NCBI GenBank assembly: GCA_019419505.1
Contig: DXZS01000017.1
Span: 1 to 64,000, forward strand
Source of the DNA: Collinsella sp.
GTDB lineage: Bacteria > Actinomycetota > Coriobacteriia > Coriobacteriales > Coriobacteriaceae
Length of the DNA stretch: 64,000 bases
Direction of reading: 5' to 3'
The position numbers and the translations under genes are program-made. Below are positions 48,773 to 57,676 of this stretch, in pieces; the stretch's first letter is position 1; every line of letters begins with the position of its first letter. The notes beneath the pieces are model-generated. The model was not told the DNA's origin and did not search any database. It saw only the letters and a list, made by a program, of their open reading frames with translations.

Positions 48773-49636
48773 ATGTTCGGATACATCTATAAGAAAGATG
48801 TCGCCATGATCGCGGTTGTCCTGTGCCTTTGTCTGGGCGTGGGCAGTTTCTTCGATTATCAGATCTCGAGCGCGCTGTTCAATATCGGCAGCATGTACGG
48901 TCGCTTTATCGAGGCCGCTGGCGAGCTGCCGTTTGAGCTGACGGCGAGCGTCGCGGGCGTTATGCTCGTGCGTTCGGCACGCCCCGATTCCAAGACGAGC
49001 AAGTGGCTTGCCGCGCTGGGCGTTCTGGTCAACGTGGGCCTGACCGGCTACGAGATCGTTTCGTCCCTGAGGGTTGGCGGCAAACTCATCGCGGCTCAGT
49101 TGGTGCTGACGTTTGTGCTGGTCATCGTCGCCAACCTTATCGTCTATCGCCTCACGCGCGCGACCGACCCCGACGAGCTCACACGCTGGGCGTTGATGGT
49201 GCTGGCCGTGTGGGTCGCTCAGGCCATCATCCTCAACGTGGTTGTCAAGCCGCTGTGGTCGCGCCCGCGCATGCGCGTGATCGAGGTCACGCCGGGGCTC
49301 AATTTTCAGCCGTGGTGGGTGATTGGCAACCCCGACAAGTGGAGCTATATTGCGGCCGGCGTAATCAAGGACGGCTTTAAGTCGTTTGCGAGCGGACACA
49401 CGGCGCACGCGGCGATCGGCCTTATGCTCGCCGGGCTTCCTGCGGCGTCCTTTAAGGAAAAGCCGTCGCGACGCCGCGTGGTCTTTTGGGTCGCTGCCGT
49501 GGTCGCGGCGCTCGTCGCCTTTGGCCGTATCGTGATCGGTGCACACTTTTTGACTGACGTGAGCTGCGGCTTTGCCCTGGTGTTGGCACTTGAGTGCCTT
49601 GCCGCGCGCATTGCCTATCCGGGCGGCGTACAATAG
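48773..49636 (+). CDS. PAP2-family membrane phosphatase
   Basis: 287 residues with about six membrane segments. The three acid-phosphatase motifs are KPLWSRPR, FASGHTAHA and RIVIGAHFLTDV, holding the catalytic His residues. It probably dephosphorylates a lipid such as phosphatidate or undecaprenyl diphosphate at the membrane. GAAAGGAAAGC precedes the ATG. Confidence 0.92.
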   Translation: MFGYIYKKDVAMIAVVLCLCLGVGSFFDYQISSALFNIGSMYGRFIEAAGELPFELTASVAGVMLVRSARPDSKTSKWLAALGVLVNVGLTGYEIVSSLRVGGKLIAAQLVLTFVLVIVANLIVYRLTRATDPDELTRWALMVLAVWVAQAIILNVVVKPLWSRPRMRVIEVTPGLNFQPWWVIGNPDKWSYIAAGVIKDGFKSFASGHTAHAAIGLMLAGLPAASFKEKPSRRRVVFWVAAVVAALVAFGRIVIGAHFLTDVSCGFALVLALECLAARIAYPGGVQ

Positions 49637-49681
49637 CGGCGTTTAAATCATCGGGCCCATGCCCGGCTAGAGAGGATTGCC

Positions 49682-50707
49682 ATGCTCGCGTTCAACAACG
49701 ACTATTCCCACGGTGCTCATCCGGCAGTGCTGCAGGCGCTCGTCGATACCAACATGGAGCCGCAGCCCGGCTACGGTACCGATGCGCACACCGAGCGTGC
49801 CAAGCAGCTGATTCGCGAGGCCTGTCAGGCCCCCGATGCCGACGTGTTCTTGCTGGTGGGCGGCACGCAGGCCAACGCGACGGTGATTGACATGCTGCTC
49901 GCGCCCTACGAAGGCGTCGTTGCCGCCGAGACCGGCCATGTCGCTTGCCACGAGGCGGGCGCCATCGAGTTTGGCGGCCACAAGGTGCTCACCATCCCCG
50001 GCTACGAGGGCAAGATGCACGCCGAGGATCTCGAGAACTATATCCAGGTGTTCTACGAAAACGAGAGCTACGAGCACACGGTGTTCCCGGGCGCCGTGTA
50101 CGTGAGTCTATCGACCGAGTACGGCACGCTGTACTCCAAGGCCGAGCTCGCGGCGATTCACGCGGTGTGCCAGAAGCGCGAGATTCCGCTGTTTGTGGAC
50201 GGTGCTCGTCTGGCCTATGCACTGGCGGCCGATGAGTGCGACATTACCCTGCCCGAGCTGGCGCAGCTGTGCGACGTGTTCTACATCGGCGGCACCAAGT
50301 GCGGCGCGCTTTGCGGCGAGGCTGTGGTGTTCTGCGGCATGCACGCTCCGGCGCATCCCATTCCGCGTATTAAGCAGCACGGCGCGCTGTTGGCCAAGGG
50401 CCGCCTGACGGGCGTGCAGTTTGAGGCGCTCTTTACCGATGGCCTGTATTTTGAGATTGGTCGCCAGGCGATCGAAACCGCGCAGGCGCTTCGTCGCGTG
50501 CTGCACGAGCACGGCTACCGGTTCTTCTTGGAGACGCCCACAAACCAGCAGTTCGTGATTTTGCCCAACGAGGACATGGCCCGCATTCGCGAGCATGCGG
50601 CGATCGAGTACTGGGAAAAGTACGACGATACCCACACGGTGGTGCGCTTTTGCACCAGCTGGGCCACGACGCAGGAGGACATCGACGCGCTGGCGGCTGT
50701 CCTGTAG
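49682..50707 (+). CDS. ltaE: Low-specificity L-threonine aldolase
   Basis: 341 residues, a PLP enzyme of the beta-eliminating lyase group. The N-terminus FNNDYSHGAHPAVLQAL, VGGTQANATV, DGARLAYAL and the PLP Lys in IGGTKCGALCG are all present. It cleaves threonine to glycine and acetaldehyde. AGAGAGGA precedes the ATG. Confidence 0.92.
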   Translation: MLAFNNDYSHGAHPAVLQALVDTNMEPQPGYGTDAHTERAKQLIREACQAPDADVFLLVGGTQANATVIDMLLAPYEGVVAAETGHVACHEAGAIEFGGHKVLTIPGYEGKMHAEDLENYIQVFYENESYEHTVFPGAVYVSLSTEYGTLYSKAELAAIHAVCQKREIPLFVDGARLAYALAADECDITLPELAQLCDVFYIGGTKCGALCGEAVVFCGMHAPAHPIPRIKQHGALLAKGRLTGVQFEALFTDGLYFEIGRQAIETAQALRRVLHEHGYRFFLETPTNQQFVILPNEDMARIREHAAIEYWEKYDDTHTVVRFCTSWATTQEDIDALAAVL

Positions 50708-50725
50708 CCTGATGTAATGACGAGG

Positions 50726-50768
50726 GGCCGCCTTGCGCTGGGTTTGGCGCAAGGCGGCCTTTGTTTTT
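50726..50768 (+). terminator. Terminator after ltaE
   Basis: GGCCGCCTTGCGC pairs perfectly with GCGCAAGGCGGCC and is followed by TTTGTTTTT. Confidence 0.9.
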
Positions 50769-50784
50769 GAGAGAGAAGGGTTGT

Positions 50785-51375
50785 ATGACCGAGATGTCCG
50801 AGCCGGCGATTCGCCTGGCGACGCCCGAAGACGCGCCGGCGTTGCTTGCCATCTATGAGCCGTATGTGCGCCAGACGGCGATTACCTGCGAATACGAGGT
50901 GCCGAGCGTTGAGGAGTTCGCCGGGCGCATCGAGCGTACGCTCAAGCGATATCCGTATTTGGTGATGGAGCTGGACGGGCGTCCGGTAGGCTATGCGTAT
51001 GCGAGTCCGCTCAACAGCCGCGAGGCATACGACTGGTCGGTCGAGACGTCGATTTACCTGGCACGCGACGTGCGCCACGGCGGGCTGGGCCGCAAGCTGC
51101 ACGATGCGCTCAAGCAGTGCCTGATCGCGATGGGCATCACCAACATGTGCGCGCTCATCGCCGTGCCGCACGACAAGGACGACGAGTATCTAACGCACAA
51201 CAGCCAGGACTTCCATGCCCATATGGGATATCGCTTGGTGGGTGCTTTCGACCGCTGTGCCCAAAAGTTCGGCCGCTGGTACGACATGTGCTGGATGGAG
51301 CTGGTTCTAGCCGAGCGCGTCCCTAACCAACCCAAGCCAACCTGGTTCCCCGACCTCCCCAAACCTACCATTTAG
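50785..51375 (+). CDS. GNAT N-acetyltransferase (phosphinothricin-type)
   Basis: 196 residues. The start IRLATPEDAPALLAIYEPYV and the acetyl-CoA loop VRHGGLGRKLHDAL match the Pat/bar-like GNAT subfamily; YDMCWMEL near the end is also typical. The natural acceptor is uncertain. The ATG at 50785 follows GAGAGAAGGG. Confidence 0.9.
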   Translation: MTEMSEPAIRLATPEDAPALLAIYEPYVRQTAITCEYEVPSVEEFAGRIERTLKRYPYLVMELDGRPVGYAYASPLNSREAYDWSVETSIYLARDVRHGGLGRKLHDALKQCLIAMGITNMCALIAVPHDKDDEYLTHNSQDFHAHMGYRLVGAFDRCAQKFGRWYDMCWMELVLAERVPNQPKPTWFPDLPKPTI

Positions 51376-51393
51376 GGACAGGTTTATTTTGGC
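51362..51393. repeat. GGGACAG-type repeat
   Basis: CCTACCA and GGGACAGGTTTATTTTGG occur here at the gene end; related arrangements lie at 58764-58806 and 60897-60941. Confidence 0.5.
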
Positions 51394-51396
51394 CGC

Positions 51397-52119
51397 TTAG
51401 CCGATGGGCTCGGTGTATTTGGCGCGGTCGGTGCGTTGGATGCGCTTGGAGACATGGAGCGGGCGGCCGTCGGTGTCGTAGACGTAGTCGGTGATCAGGA
51501 TCAGCGCCTGTCCGCGCTCAACGTTGAGCAAAAACGCCTCGTTTTGCGAGGCATAGCACACCTCAAAGGTCTTATGCCCCTGCGCCGGCGCACGATGGAA
51601 CTCCTGGCGCAGCGTGGCGTAGAGCGAACCGTTGATATCGCGATCGATGAGCGCCTCAAAGCTTGGCGGCAGATAGGTGGTCTCCAGGCACAGCGGTGCT
51701 TCGTCCAGATAGCGCAGGCGGACGAGCTTGACGAGTTTGCTGCCCACGGCGGCATCGAAAAACTTGGCCACGTCGCCGGCGGCCTTGGCAAAGCCCGAGT
51801 CCACCGTGCGCGTGGTGGGCTTCATGCCCTGACCCTGGATCTGCGCTGTGTAGCTCGAAAACACCAGGTTGTTCTCGTGGAGCGCCGGCGTGTCGGCCAC
51901 AAAGGCGCCGCGTCCGCGCTCGGTGCGAATCAGGCCTTCGTCAACAAGCACCTTAAGGGCATGGCGCACGGTGCTGCGCGACAGCCCCGATTCGTCCATG
52001 AGCTCCATTTCGGACGGCAGCTTGTCTCCGCAGGCGTAGATGCCGGCAGCGATGCGGTCGCGAAGTGTGGTCGCCAGACGCTCGTATTGGGTCAGTTTCT
52101 TTTTCGATGAAGCGCTCAT
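51397..52119 (-). CDS. GntR/HutC-family regulator 1
   Basis: 240 residues. The N-terminal GntR winged helix (PSEMELMDESGLSRSTVRHA) is followed by a UTRA ligand-binding domain (about 80-235), which in this family binds phosphosugars or related effectors. It is divergent from the SIS-domain gene at 52325, and matching operator-like sites flank the shared intergenic region, so it probably represses both. Confidence 0.92.
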   Translation of the reverse strand: MSASSKKKLTQYERLATTLRDRIAAGIYACGDKLPSEMELMDESGLSRSTVRHALKVLVDEGLIRTERGRGAFVADTPALHENNLVFSSYTAQIQGQGMKPTTRTVDSGFAKAAGDVAKFFDAAVGSKLVKLVRLRYLDEAPLCLETTYLPPSFEALIDRDINGSLYATLRQEFHRAPAQGHKTFEVCYASQNEAFLLNVERGQALILITDYVYDTDGRPLHVSKRIQRTDRAKYTEPIG

Positions 52120-52129
52120 GCGATCAACC

Positions 52130-52147
52130 TGTATCTAACCTGTATGC
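52130..52147. promoter_or_regulatory. Operator-like site 1 of GntR regulator 1
   Basis: TGTATCTAACCTGTATGC lies just upstream of the regulator start. It matches site 2 (52269-52286) at 16 of 18 positions. Confidence 0.55.
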
Positions 52148-52268
52148 TTACCTAATCAAGCATGTATCCAATACAACAACAAAACTGCTGGTAACGAGTT
52201 ATCGAAAACCGTATCAGCAAAAAATCTAAGACAAATATAGCATACAACTAGTCGACATCGCTAAAACA

Positions 52269-52286
52269 TGTATGTAACTTGTATGC
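52269..52286. promoter_or_regulatory. Operator-like site 2 of GntR regulator 1
   Basis: TGTATGTAACTTGTATGC lies about 40 bp before the SIS-domain gene. Same orientation as site 1. Confidence 0.55.
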
Positions 52287-52324
52287 CGTCAAGAGCATCA
52301 AATGAGAAGAAAGGCTGATGCGCG

Positions 52325-53317
52325 ATGACTACTCAGGAACAGGTTAAGGATGTCGTCTCCCAGGTTTTGGCTGACAAGGCAGACAAGGGCGGCATCAAGC
52401 GCGTCGTGTGGATTGGCGCCGGCGGATCTAACGGCGGTAACTATCCTGCCCAGTACTTTATGGAGCACGAGGCCACGCAGGTCGTGAGCTCCAGCTACAC
52501 CAGCAACGAGTTCGTGCACGCCACGCCCGCCTACGTCAACGAGAACACCTTGGCCGTTGTCGTGTCCATGCGCGGCACCAAGGAGACTATCGTTGCCGCC
52601 CAGGTCGCCAAGGACCACGGCGCCAGCACCATCGCCATCTACGTTGACGAGTCCGCCCTCACCGAGGTCTGCGACTACAAGATCCAGTACGACAGCCTGG
52701 CCGTCGACGAGTCCTGCATGGGCCGCACCAACTCCGCCGTCGTGACCATGATCGCTATGGAGCTCACGCAGCAGACCGAGGGCTATGCCGAGTACGAGAC
52801 CGCTATGGCAGCCTTTGACCTGGTCGATCCCATCTATCGCAAGGCCGTCGAGTACACCCGTCCGCTCGCAGCCAAGTGGGCCGAGCAGAACGCCGACAAG
52901 CCCTGCATCAACGTGATGGCTCAGGGTCCGCTCTTTGGTGCCGCCTACGTCTTTAGCATCTGCAACGTGCAGGAGATGCTGCAGATCGACTCCTGCACCA
53001 TCAACACCTGCGACTTCTTCCACGGTCCCTTCGAGATCCTGGACAAGCGTACCTCGCTGTTCCAGCTCATCAGCGTCGGCCGCAGCCGCTGCAACGACGA
53101 GCGCGGCATTCGCTTTGTCAACCAGTACGGTGGTGAGCGCGTCTACCAGCTCGACGCCAAGGAGCTCGGCCTCAACGACATCAAGGACAGCGTGAGCGAG
53201 TACTTCAACCACCTGATCTTTGCCCCGATCCTCAACAACGTCTACATGCGTGCGCTCTCCGCCGTCACCCACAAGGACTACATGACGCGCCGCTACATGT
53301 GGAAGCTTGAGTATTAG
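52325..53317 (+). CDS. SIS-domain sugar-amine deglycase-like protein 1
   Basis: 330 residues with two SIS domains of the FrlB/GfrF type. GAGGSNGGNYPAQYF binds the phosphosugar; CDFFHGPFEIL carries the His-Gly-Pro-Phe-Glu motif that holds catalytic residues in FrlB-like deglycases; TRRYMWKLEY is the conserved C-terminus. It probably splits a 6-phosphorylated Amadori compound (fructoselysine- or glucoselysine-type) into sugar phosphate and amine. The substrate is inferred. A second, similar gene lies at 57677. Confidence 0.85.
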   Translation: MTTQEQVKDVVSQVLADKADKGGIKRVVWIGAGGSNGGNYPAQYFMEHEATQVVSSSYTSNEFVHATPAYVNENTLAVVVSMRGTKETIVAAQVAKDHGASTIAIYVDESALTEVCDYKIQYDSLAVDESCMGRTNSAVVTMIAMELTQQTEGYAEYETAMAAFDLVDPIYRKAVEYTRPLAAKWAEQNADKPCINVMAQGPLFGAAYVFSICNVQEMLQIDSCTINTCDFFHGPFEILDKRTSLFQLISVGRSRCNDERGIRFVNQYGGERVYQLDAKELGLNDIKDSVSEYFNHLIFAPILNNVYMRALSAVTHKDYMTRRYMWKLEY

Positions 53318-53457
53318 TTACGGCGTTTTACCAAACGCCGTAACCGCTCGACGCTGCAAACCCGCCAGAGCGGCAATCTGCCTTTCAGCTTCGGCGGCAT
53401 GACCAGAAGGTCAATGCCGCCTCGTTTCAAGGCACCTTGCTCGCTCTGGCGGGTTTT
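53317..53457 (+). ncRNA. Structured gene-end element, copy 1
   Basis: It starts at the last base of the SIS gene stop. Stem P1 is GTTACGGCGTTT/AAACGCCGTAAC (53317-53344). A long stem P2 (AACCCGCCAGAGCG with CGCTCTGGCGGGTT, 53359-53372 and 53442-53455) encloses P3 (53393-53421, loop AGAA). P2 is followed by T residues, so it may terminate transcription. Loops and linkers are shared with the copy at 61752 while stems differ in a compensating way. Confidence 0.55.
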
Positions 53458-53552
53458 CGCTGACATTGCCAAAACATCGACGATACCGTGGCTGGCGGGA
53501 CACTCCCTTTGTCTAGAGATTTCCCGTTTGCCGATTTGTGCCTTGAAAAATG

Positions 53553-53572
53553 TATATAACGACTATAACGTA
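53553..53572. promoter_or_regulatory. TATAACG-type operator before the EamA transporter gene
   Basis: TATAACGACTATAACG is a near-direct repeat of 9 bp. Related sequences lie upstream of the PTS genes and of the second GntR gene. Confidence 0.45.
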
Positions 53573-53610
53573 GTGTGAAACATATTGGAAACAATACCGA
53601 GGAGGCTGCG

Positions 53611-54693
53611 TTGAAGAAAAGCAATCTGGGCTATGTGCTGGTGCTGATCGCCGCGCTTATGTGGGGCAGCATCGGAATCTTTGTAAACGGCATCTCGGCC
53701 ATGGGCGTTACGTCCCAGAGTATGGCTGCCTTTCGCTTGTTGGTCGGAGCGCTTATCTTGGCGCCGGTCCTGATGTTTATGGGCTGCCGTTCGGGTGAGG
53801 GGTCTACCGTGGCTCAGGGTCCGCTGGCCCTGTTCAAGGCAAGCCCTAAAGAGCTTGTTTCCTGCGCGCTTGTCGGTATCGTCGGTTTGGCCGCCGCCAA
53901 CACTTGCTATTACGAGTGTATGGGCGAGGTGGGCATGTCCACGGCCTCGGTGCTGCTCTATACCTCGCCGGTGTTTGGCGTCGTGCTCGGCCGCGTGCTT
54001 TATCGCGAGGACGTGACCCCCAACAAGCTCGTTGCCATCGCTTTTAACATAGGGGGCTGTGTACTTGCAGTAACTAATGGCGACCTTTCCGGTTTCCATT
54101 TTTCGGTTTGGGGCGTCACGTCGGGCGTGATTGCAGGCTTTTGTGGGGCGTCGCTCGCGGTGTTTAGCCGGATAGCAACCAAGACGGTCCACCCGCTGGC
54201 TGTCACGTTTTGGGGCCTTGTTTTTGGCGGTGCGGTTATGGCGGCTATCGCGGCTCCGTGGCCGGATGTCGCTGCGGCAATGTCGCCACAGCTGCTGCTG
54301 CTGTTCCTTGGCTTTGGACTCATCCCCACAGCCGTGGCTTACATCTTATATATGCAGGGTCTGTCCATGGGGCTCGAGACATCGAAAGTTCCCGTCGTAA
54401 TGTCTTTCGAGACGGTCGTCACCGTACTGGTGGGCATTGGTGTCTATGCCGAGTCCGCCGGCGCGATCAAGGTCCTGGGTATTGTGCTGGTGCTCATGTC
54501 CATCCTGATTATGAACACCGACTTCTCCAAGCTGCGCAACAGTGTATTTGTCGGTCATGTCGCTGAGAGCATGACCTTTAAGCCCAACGCGTGGTGGACG
54601 GAGAAAACGCAGGACATGGATCTGTTTAAGGAGCGCACAGGCATCACGCTGGAGCCCACCGTGCAGGAAAGCCCCTGGTACTTCGTGCGATAG
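53611..54693 (+). CDS. EamA/DMT-family transporter
   Basis: 360 residues with about ten hydrophobic segments in two EamA repeats. The TTG at 53611 is chosen because CGAGGAGG lies just upstream; a GTG at 53575 in the same frame lacks a site. A C-terminal tail of about 50 soluble residues (ending ESPWYFVR) is unusual. The substrate is unknown. Given the locus, export or uptake of an amino acid or amine is possible. Confidence 0.85.
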   Translation: MKKSNLGYVLVLIAALMWGSIGIFVNGISAMGVTSQSMAAFRLLVGALILAPVLMFMGCRSGEGSTVAQGPLALFKASPKELVSCALVGIVGLAAANTCYYECMGEVGMSTASVLLYTSPVFGVVLGRVLYREDVTPNKLVAIAFNIGGCVLAVTNGDLSGFHFSVWGVTSGVIAGFCGASLAVFSRIATKTVHPLAVTFWGLVFGGAVMAAIAAPWPDVAAAMSPQLLLLFLGFGLIPTAVAYILYMQGLSMGLETSKVPVVMSFETVVTVLVGIGVYAESAGAIKVLGIVLVLMSILIMNTDFSKLRNSVFVGHVAESMTFKPNAWWTEKTQDMDLFKERTGITLEPTVQESPWYFVR

Positions 54694-54830
54694 GGGGTTG
54701 CGCTCGGTGTCCGACCTGGGGTTATCCAGCCAGCGTCGGCTTACCCAGCCCCAACGTTTCAAGTACGTTAAACCCGTCAACGGTCGATTTTCACCCGCGA
54801 ACGGTCTTTATACTAATTAGCAATATAAGC

Positions 54831-54860
54831 AACGTATAAGACGTTATAATGACCATAACG
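54831..54860. promoter_or_regulatory. TATAACG-type operator before the PTS genes
   Basis: AACGTATAAGACGTTATA, read on minus, gives TATAACGTCTTATACG, matching the site at 53553. A second partial copy (TATAATGACCATAACG) overlaps it. Confidence 0.45.
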
Positions 54861-54876
54861 AAAAGGAGGAGGCAAG

Positions 54877-55800
54877 ATGAATCAGATCATTCTCGCATCT
54901 CATGGCGGCCTGGCCGCAGGCGCCAAAGACACGCTCGAGATGGTTCTCGGCGACGTGTCGAACGTCCACGTCGTGTCGCTTGCTCGTGACGACAAGGAGC
55001 CCATCACCAACAAGGTGGACGCCATGATCGCCACGTTCAACGCGGACGACACCGTCTATGTGCTGACCGATATGCTCGGCAGCTCGGTCAACAACAACAT
55101 GGTCGAGCTTTCCAAGAACGGCACGAAGTTCACGGTTGTCAGCGGTTTCAACATTCCGCTGGCACTGACGCTTGCTATGAGCCCCGCCCCCGTCAAGGGT
55201 GCCGAGCTCGCGGCCCTCATCAACGAGGCCCGCACCGGTCTGACCAACCCCAACGCACCGGTCGAGGTTGCTGCGGCTCCCGCCAAGAAGGCTAAGGCGC
55301 CCCGTCACAGCTCCGGTCCCGCCAAGATCGTCCTCGCACGTCTTGACTACCGTCTGCTGCACGGCCAGGTCGTCTTTACCTGGACCACCAAGGTTCAGGC
55401 CGAGCGCATCATCGTCGTCGACAACGCTGCCGCCAACGATGACATCAAGAAGGGCGCTCTTAAGCTGGCCAAGCCCCAGGGCGTGCGCCTGAACGTCTTC
55501 ACCGTCGAGCGTGCCCTCGCCAAGATGGACAAGCTCAACACCCTCGGCGAGCGCGTCATGTTCGTCTTTGGCAACACTGCCGAGATGCTGCAGTTCTGCC
55601 AGGGCTACAAGCTCGACGCCATCAACCTGGGCGCCACCGCCAACCACGACGGTGCCGATCAGGTCGGCGGCAAGGACAGCTCCGTCTTCTTCGACGCCAC
55701 CCAGAAGGCCGACGTCAACCAGCTGCTCGACATGGGCATCAAGCTCTACGTCCAGCAGACCCCTACGTATCAGAGCGTCGACATCGACGCCAAGCTGTAA
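54877..55800 (+). CDS. PTS mannose-family fused IIA-IIB component
   Basis: 307 residues. The IIA domain (about 1-125) has the phospho-His in ASHGGLA. A Pro/Ala/Lys-rich linker (about 128-148) leads to the IIB domain (about 149-307) with the phospho-His in YRLLHGQVV. It passes phosphate from HPr to the incoming sugar. AAAGGAGGAGGC precedes the ATG. It is the first gene of the IIAB-IIC-IID operon. Confidence 0.95.
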   Translation: MNQIILASHGGLAAGAKDTLEMVLGDVSNVHVVSLARDDKEPITNKVDAMIATFNADDTVYVLTDMLGSSVNNNMVELSKNGTKFTVVSGFNIPLALTLAMSPAPVKGAELAALINEARTGLTNPNAPVEVAAAPAKKAKAPRHSSGPAKIVLARLDYRLLHGQVVFTWTTKVQAERIIVVDNAAANDDIKKGALKLAKPQGVRLNVFTVERALAKMDKLNTLGERVMFVFGNTAEMLQFCQGYKLDAINLGATANHDGADQVGGKDSSVFFDATQKADVNQLLDMGIKLYVQQTPTYQSVDIDAKL

Positions 55801-55836
55801 TCAACCAGGCTTTTGCCTGACTGAAAGGAGAAGGGT

Positions 55837-56631
55837 ATGAATACGTTCATCAGTGCGGTGCTCGTCGGCCTCGTCGGCGTGTTCTGCATGTGGGACTCCC
55901 GCCTGCTCGGTCGTCTTAACTTCGAGCAGCCCCTCGTTGGCGCTACGCTCGTCGGTCTGCTGCTGGGCGATGTGCCCACCGGCCTTGCCGTCGGTGCCGC
56001 CGTCGAGCTCGTGTCCATGGGCCTGGTGCAGGTCGGCGCCGCCGTTCCGCCCGATATGGTCCTGGGCGGCATCGTGGCCGCTGCCTTTGCGTGCCTGACC
56101 GATGCTTCCGCCGAGACCGCCATGACGATCGCCATCCCGGTCGCCGTCCTGGGTCAGCTCCTCGGCATCGTGTTCCGTTCCATCATCGCCGCCCTCACCC
56201 ATGTGGCAGATAGCGCGATCGATAACGGAAAGTTCAAGACCGCCTATCGCATGCACATCTGCGCCGGCTCCGGTCTGTACGCAGTCATGTACTTCCTGCC
56301 GATCTTCCTCGCCGTCTTTGTTGGCACTGACCTGGTTCAGGTCATCGTCAACATGGTTCCCGAGTGGCTGTCCGTTGGTCTGAACGTCTCGACCAAGATC
56401 ATGACCGCCTACGGTCTGGCCCTGCTGCTCACCATGATGATCAAGAAGGGTATGACCCCGTTCCTGTTCATCGGCTTCCTGCTCGCCGCCTACCTCAACC
56501 TGTCCGTCATCGCGGTCGCTCTGATCGGTGTGTGCCTGGCTATCGTCTTCATGGGCTTCAAGTTCAATGGCTCCCATGCAGCCGCCGGTGTCGATTCCGA
56601 CTACGATCCGCTCGAAGACGACGAAGACTAA
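55837..56631 (+). CDS. PTS mannose-family IIC component
   Basis: 264 residues with about seven hydrophobic segments. GLLLGDVPTGLAVGAAVELVSMG is typical of the family's IIC. It forms the sugar channel with IID. GAAAGGAGAAGGGT precedes the ATG. Confidence 0.95.
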   Translation: MNTFISAVLVGLVGVFCMWDSRLLGRLNFEQPLVGATLVGLLLGDVPTGLAVGAAVELVSMGLVQVGAAVPPDMVLGGIVAAAFACLTDASAETAMTIAIPVAVLGQLLGIVFRSIIAALTHVADSAIDNGKFKTAYRMHICAGSGLYAVMYFLPIFLAVFVGTDLVQVIVNMVPEWLSVGLNVSTKIMTAYGLALLLTMMIKKGMTPFLFIGFLLAAYLNLSVIAVALIGVCLAIVFMGFKFNGSHAAAGVDSDYDPLEDDED

Positions 56632-56644
56632 GGAGGAACACACT

Positions 56645-57478
56645 ATGGCAACCGCAACCAAGGACGTGTCCCTGAACAAGAAGGTCAGCCAGTTCTTCTG
56701 GCGCTCCTGGGCCATCCAGGCCTCTTGGAACTACGAGCGTCAGATGAACATGGGCTTCCTCTACGGCATGGTCCCCACGCTCGACCGCCTCTACCCCGAC
56801 GAGTCTGACCCCAAGCAGCTCGCTGCTAAGAAAGAGGCTTACCATCGTCACATGGCGTTCTACAACTGCACCCCGCAGACGAGCGCTTTTGTCCTAGGCC
56901 TCGCCGCCTCCATGGAGGAGGAGTACGCCAAGGATCCCGAGAACTTCGATCCCGATTCGATCAACGCGGTCAAGACCTCCCTCATGGGTCCGCTTTCCGG
57001 CATCGGTGACTCCCTCTTCCAGGGCACCATCCGCGTTATCGCCTTTGGCCTGGGCGTTCAGCTGGCTCAGCAGGGCTCCATCATGGGCCCGATCCTGGCC
57101 TTGCTCATCTCCATCGTCCCCTCTGTGCTGATCACTTGGTTCGCAGCCAAGATGGGCTATCAGGGCGGCCACGAGTACCTGAGCAAGCTCCAGGGCGGCG
57201 ACCTCATGGAGAAGCTCATGTATGTCTGCGGCATCGTGGGTCTTATGTCCGTGGGCGGCATGATCGCTACGCTGATCGGCGCCACCACCCCGCTGCAGTT
57301 CGCTGATGGCACCGTCGTGATCCAGGACATCCTGGACGGCATGATGCCCCAGATGATCTCCCTTGGCCTCACCGGCCTTATGTACTGGCTCATCAAGAAG
57401 AACGTCAACACCGGTTGGCTTCTCGTGATCGCCATCGTGGGCGGCATCGCCCTCTCCGCGGCCGGCATCCTGGCCTAG
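56645..57478 (+). CDS. PTS mannose-family IID component
   Basis: 277 residues. The start (FWRSWAIQASWNYERQMNMG) and SLMGPLSGIGDSLFQGTIRV are signatures of IID; several hydrophobic segments close the protein. The ATG at 56645 follows AGGAGGAACAC, 13 bp after IIC. Longer frames overlap IIC and have no site. Confidence 0.95.
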   Translation: MATATKDVSLNKKVSQFFWRSWAIQASWNYERQMNMGFLYGMVPTLDRLYPDESDPKQLAAKKEAYHRHMAFYNCTPQTSAFVLGLAASMEEEYAKDPENFDPDSINAVKTSLMGPLSGIGDSLFQGTIRVIAFGLGVQLAQQGSIMGPILALLISIVPSVLITWFAAKMGYQGGHEYLSKLQGGDLMEKLMYVCGIVGLMSVGGMIATLIGATTPLQFADGTVVIQDILDGMMPQMISLGLTGLMYWLIKKNVNTGWLLVIAIVGGIALSAAGILA

Positions 57479-57512
57479 TCGCGACCCAGCGTCTAACCGC
57501 TTTCCCCCGGGG

Positions 57513-57543
57513 GCCTGCCTGGCATCCCATACCCCAGGCAGGC
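57513..57543 (+). terminator. Hairpin after the PTS operon
   Basis: GCCTGCCTGG and CCAGGCAGGC form a perfect 10-bp stem. Only TTCC follows, so it may be a partial terminator. Confidence 0.5.
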
Positions 57544-57554
57544 TTCCATCCCTA

Positions 57555-57587
57555 GATGTGTCAAAGAGACAGTCCCTTTGACACATC
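57555..57587. repeat. Palindromic repeat with GACAGTCCC core
   Basis: GATGTGTCAAAG pairs with CTTTGACACATC around AGACAGTCC. Confidence 0.55.
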
Positions 57588-57676
57588 CTCAACGGGCCGG
57601 CGACTCGGTCCAAATTACGGTAACCCTGCGTGCGTCCGGCAAAGTGGCGCCGCAAAAATCGAAAGGAATGTGTCAG

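Noticed and set aside
47414..49633. 739-residue open frame on minus
   Set aside because: Antisense to mfd and the PAP2 gene, with the same His/Arg-rich composition.
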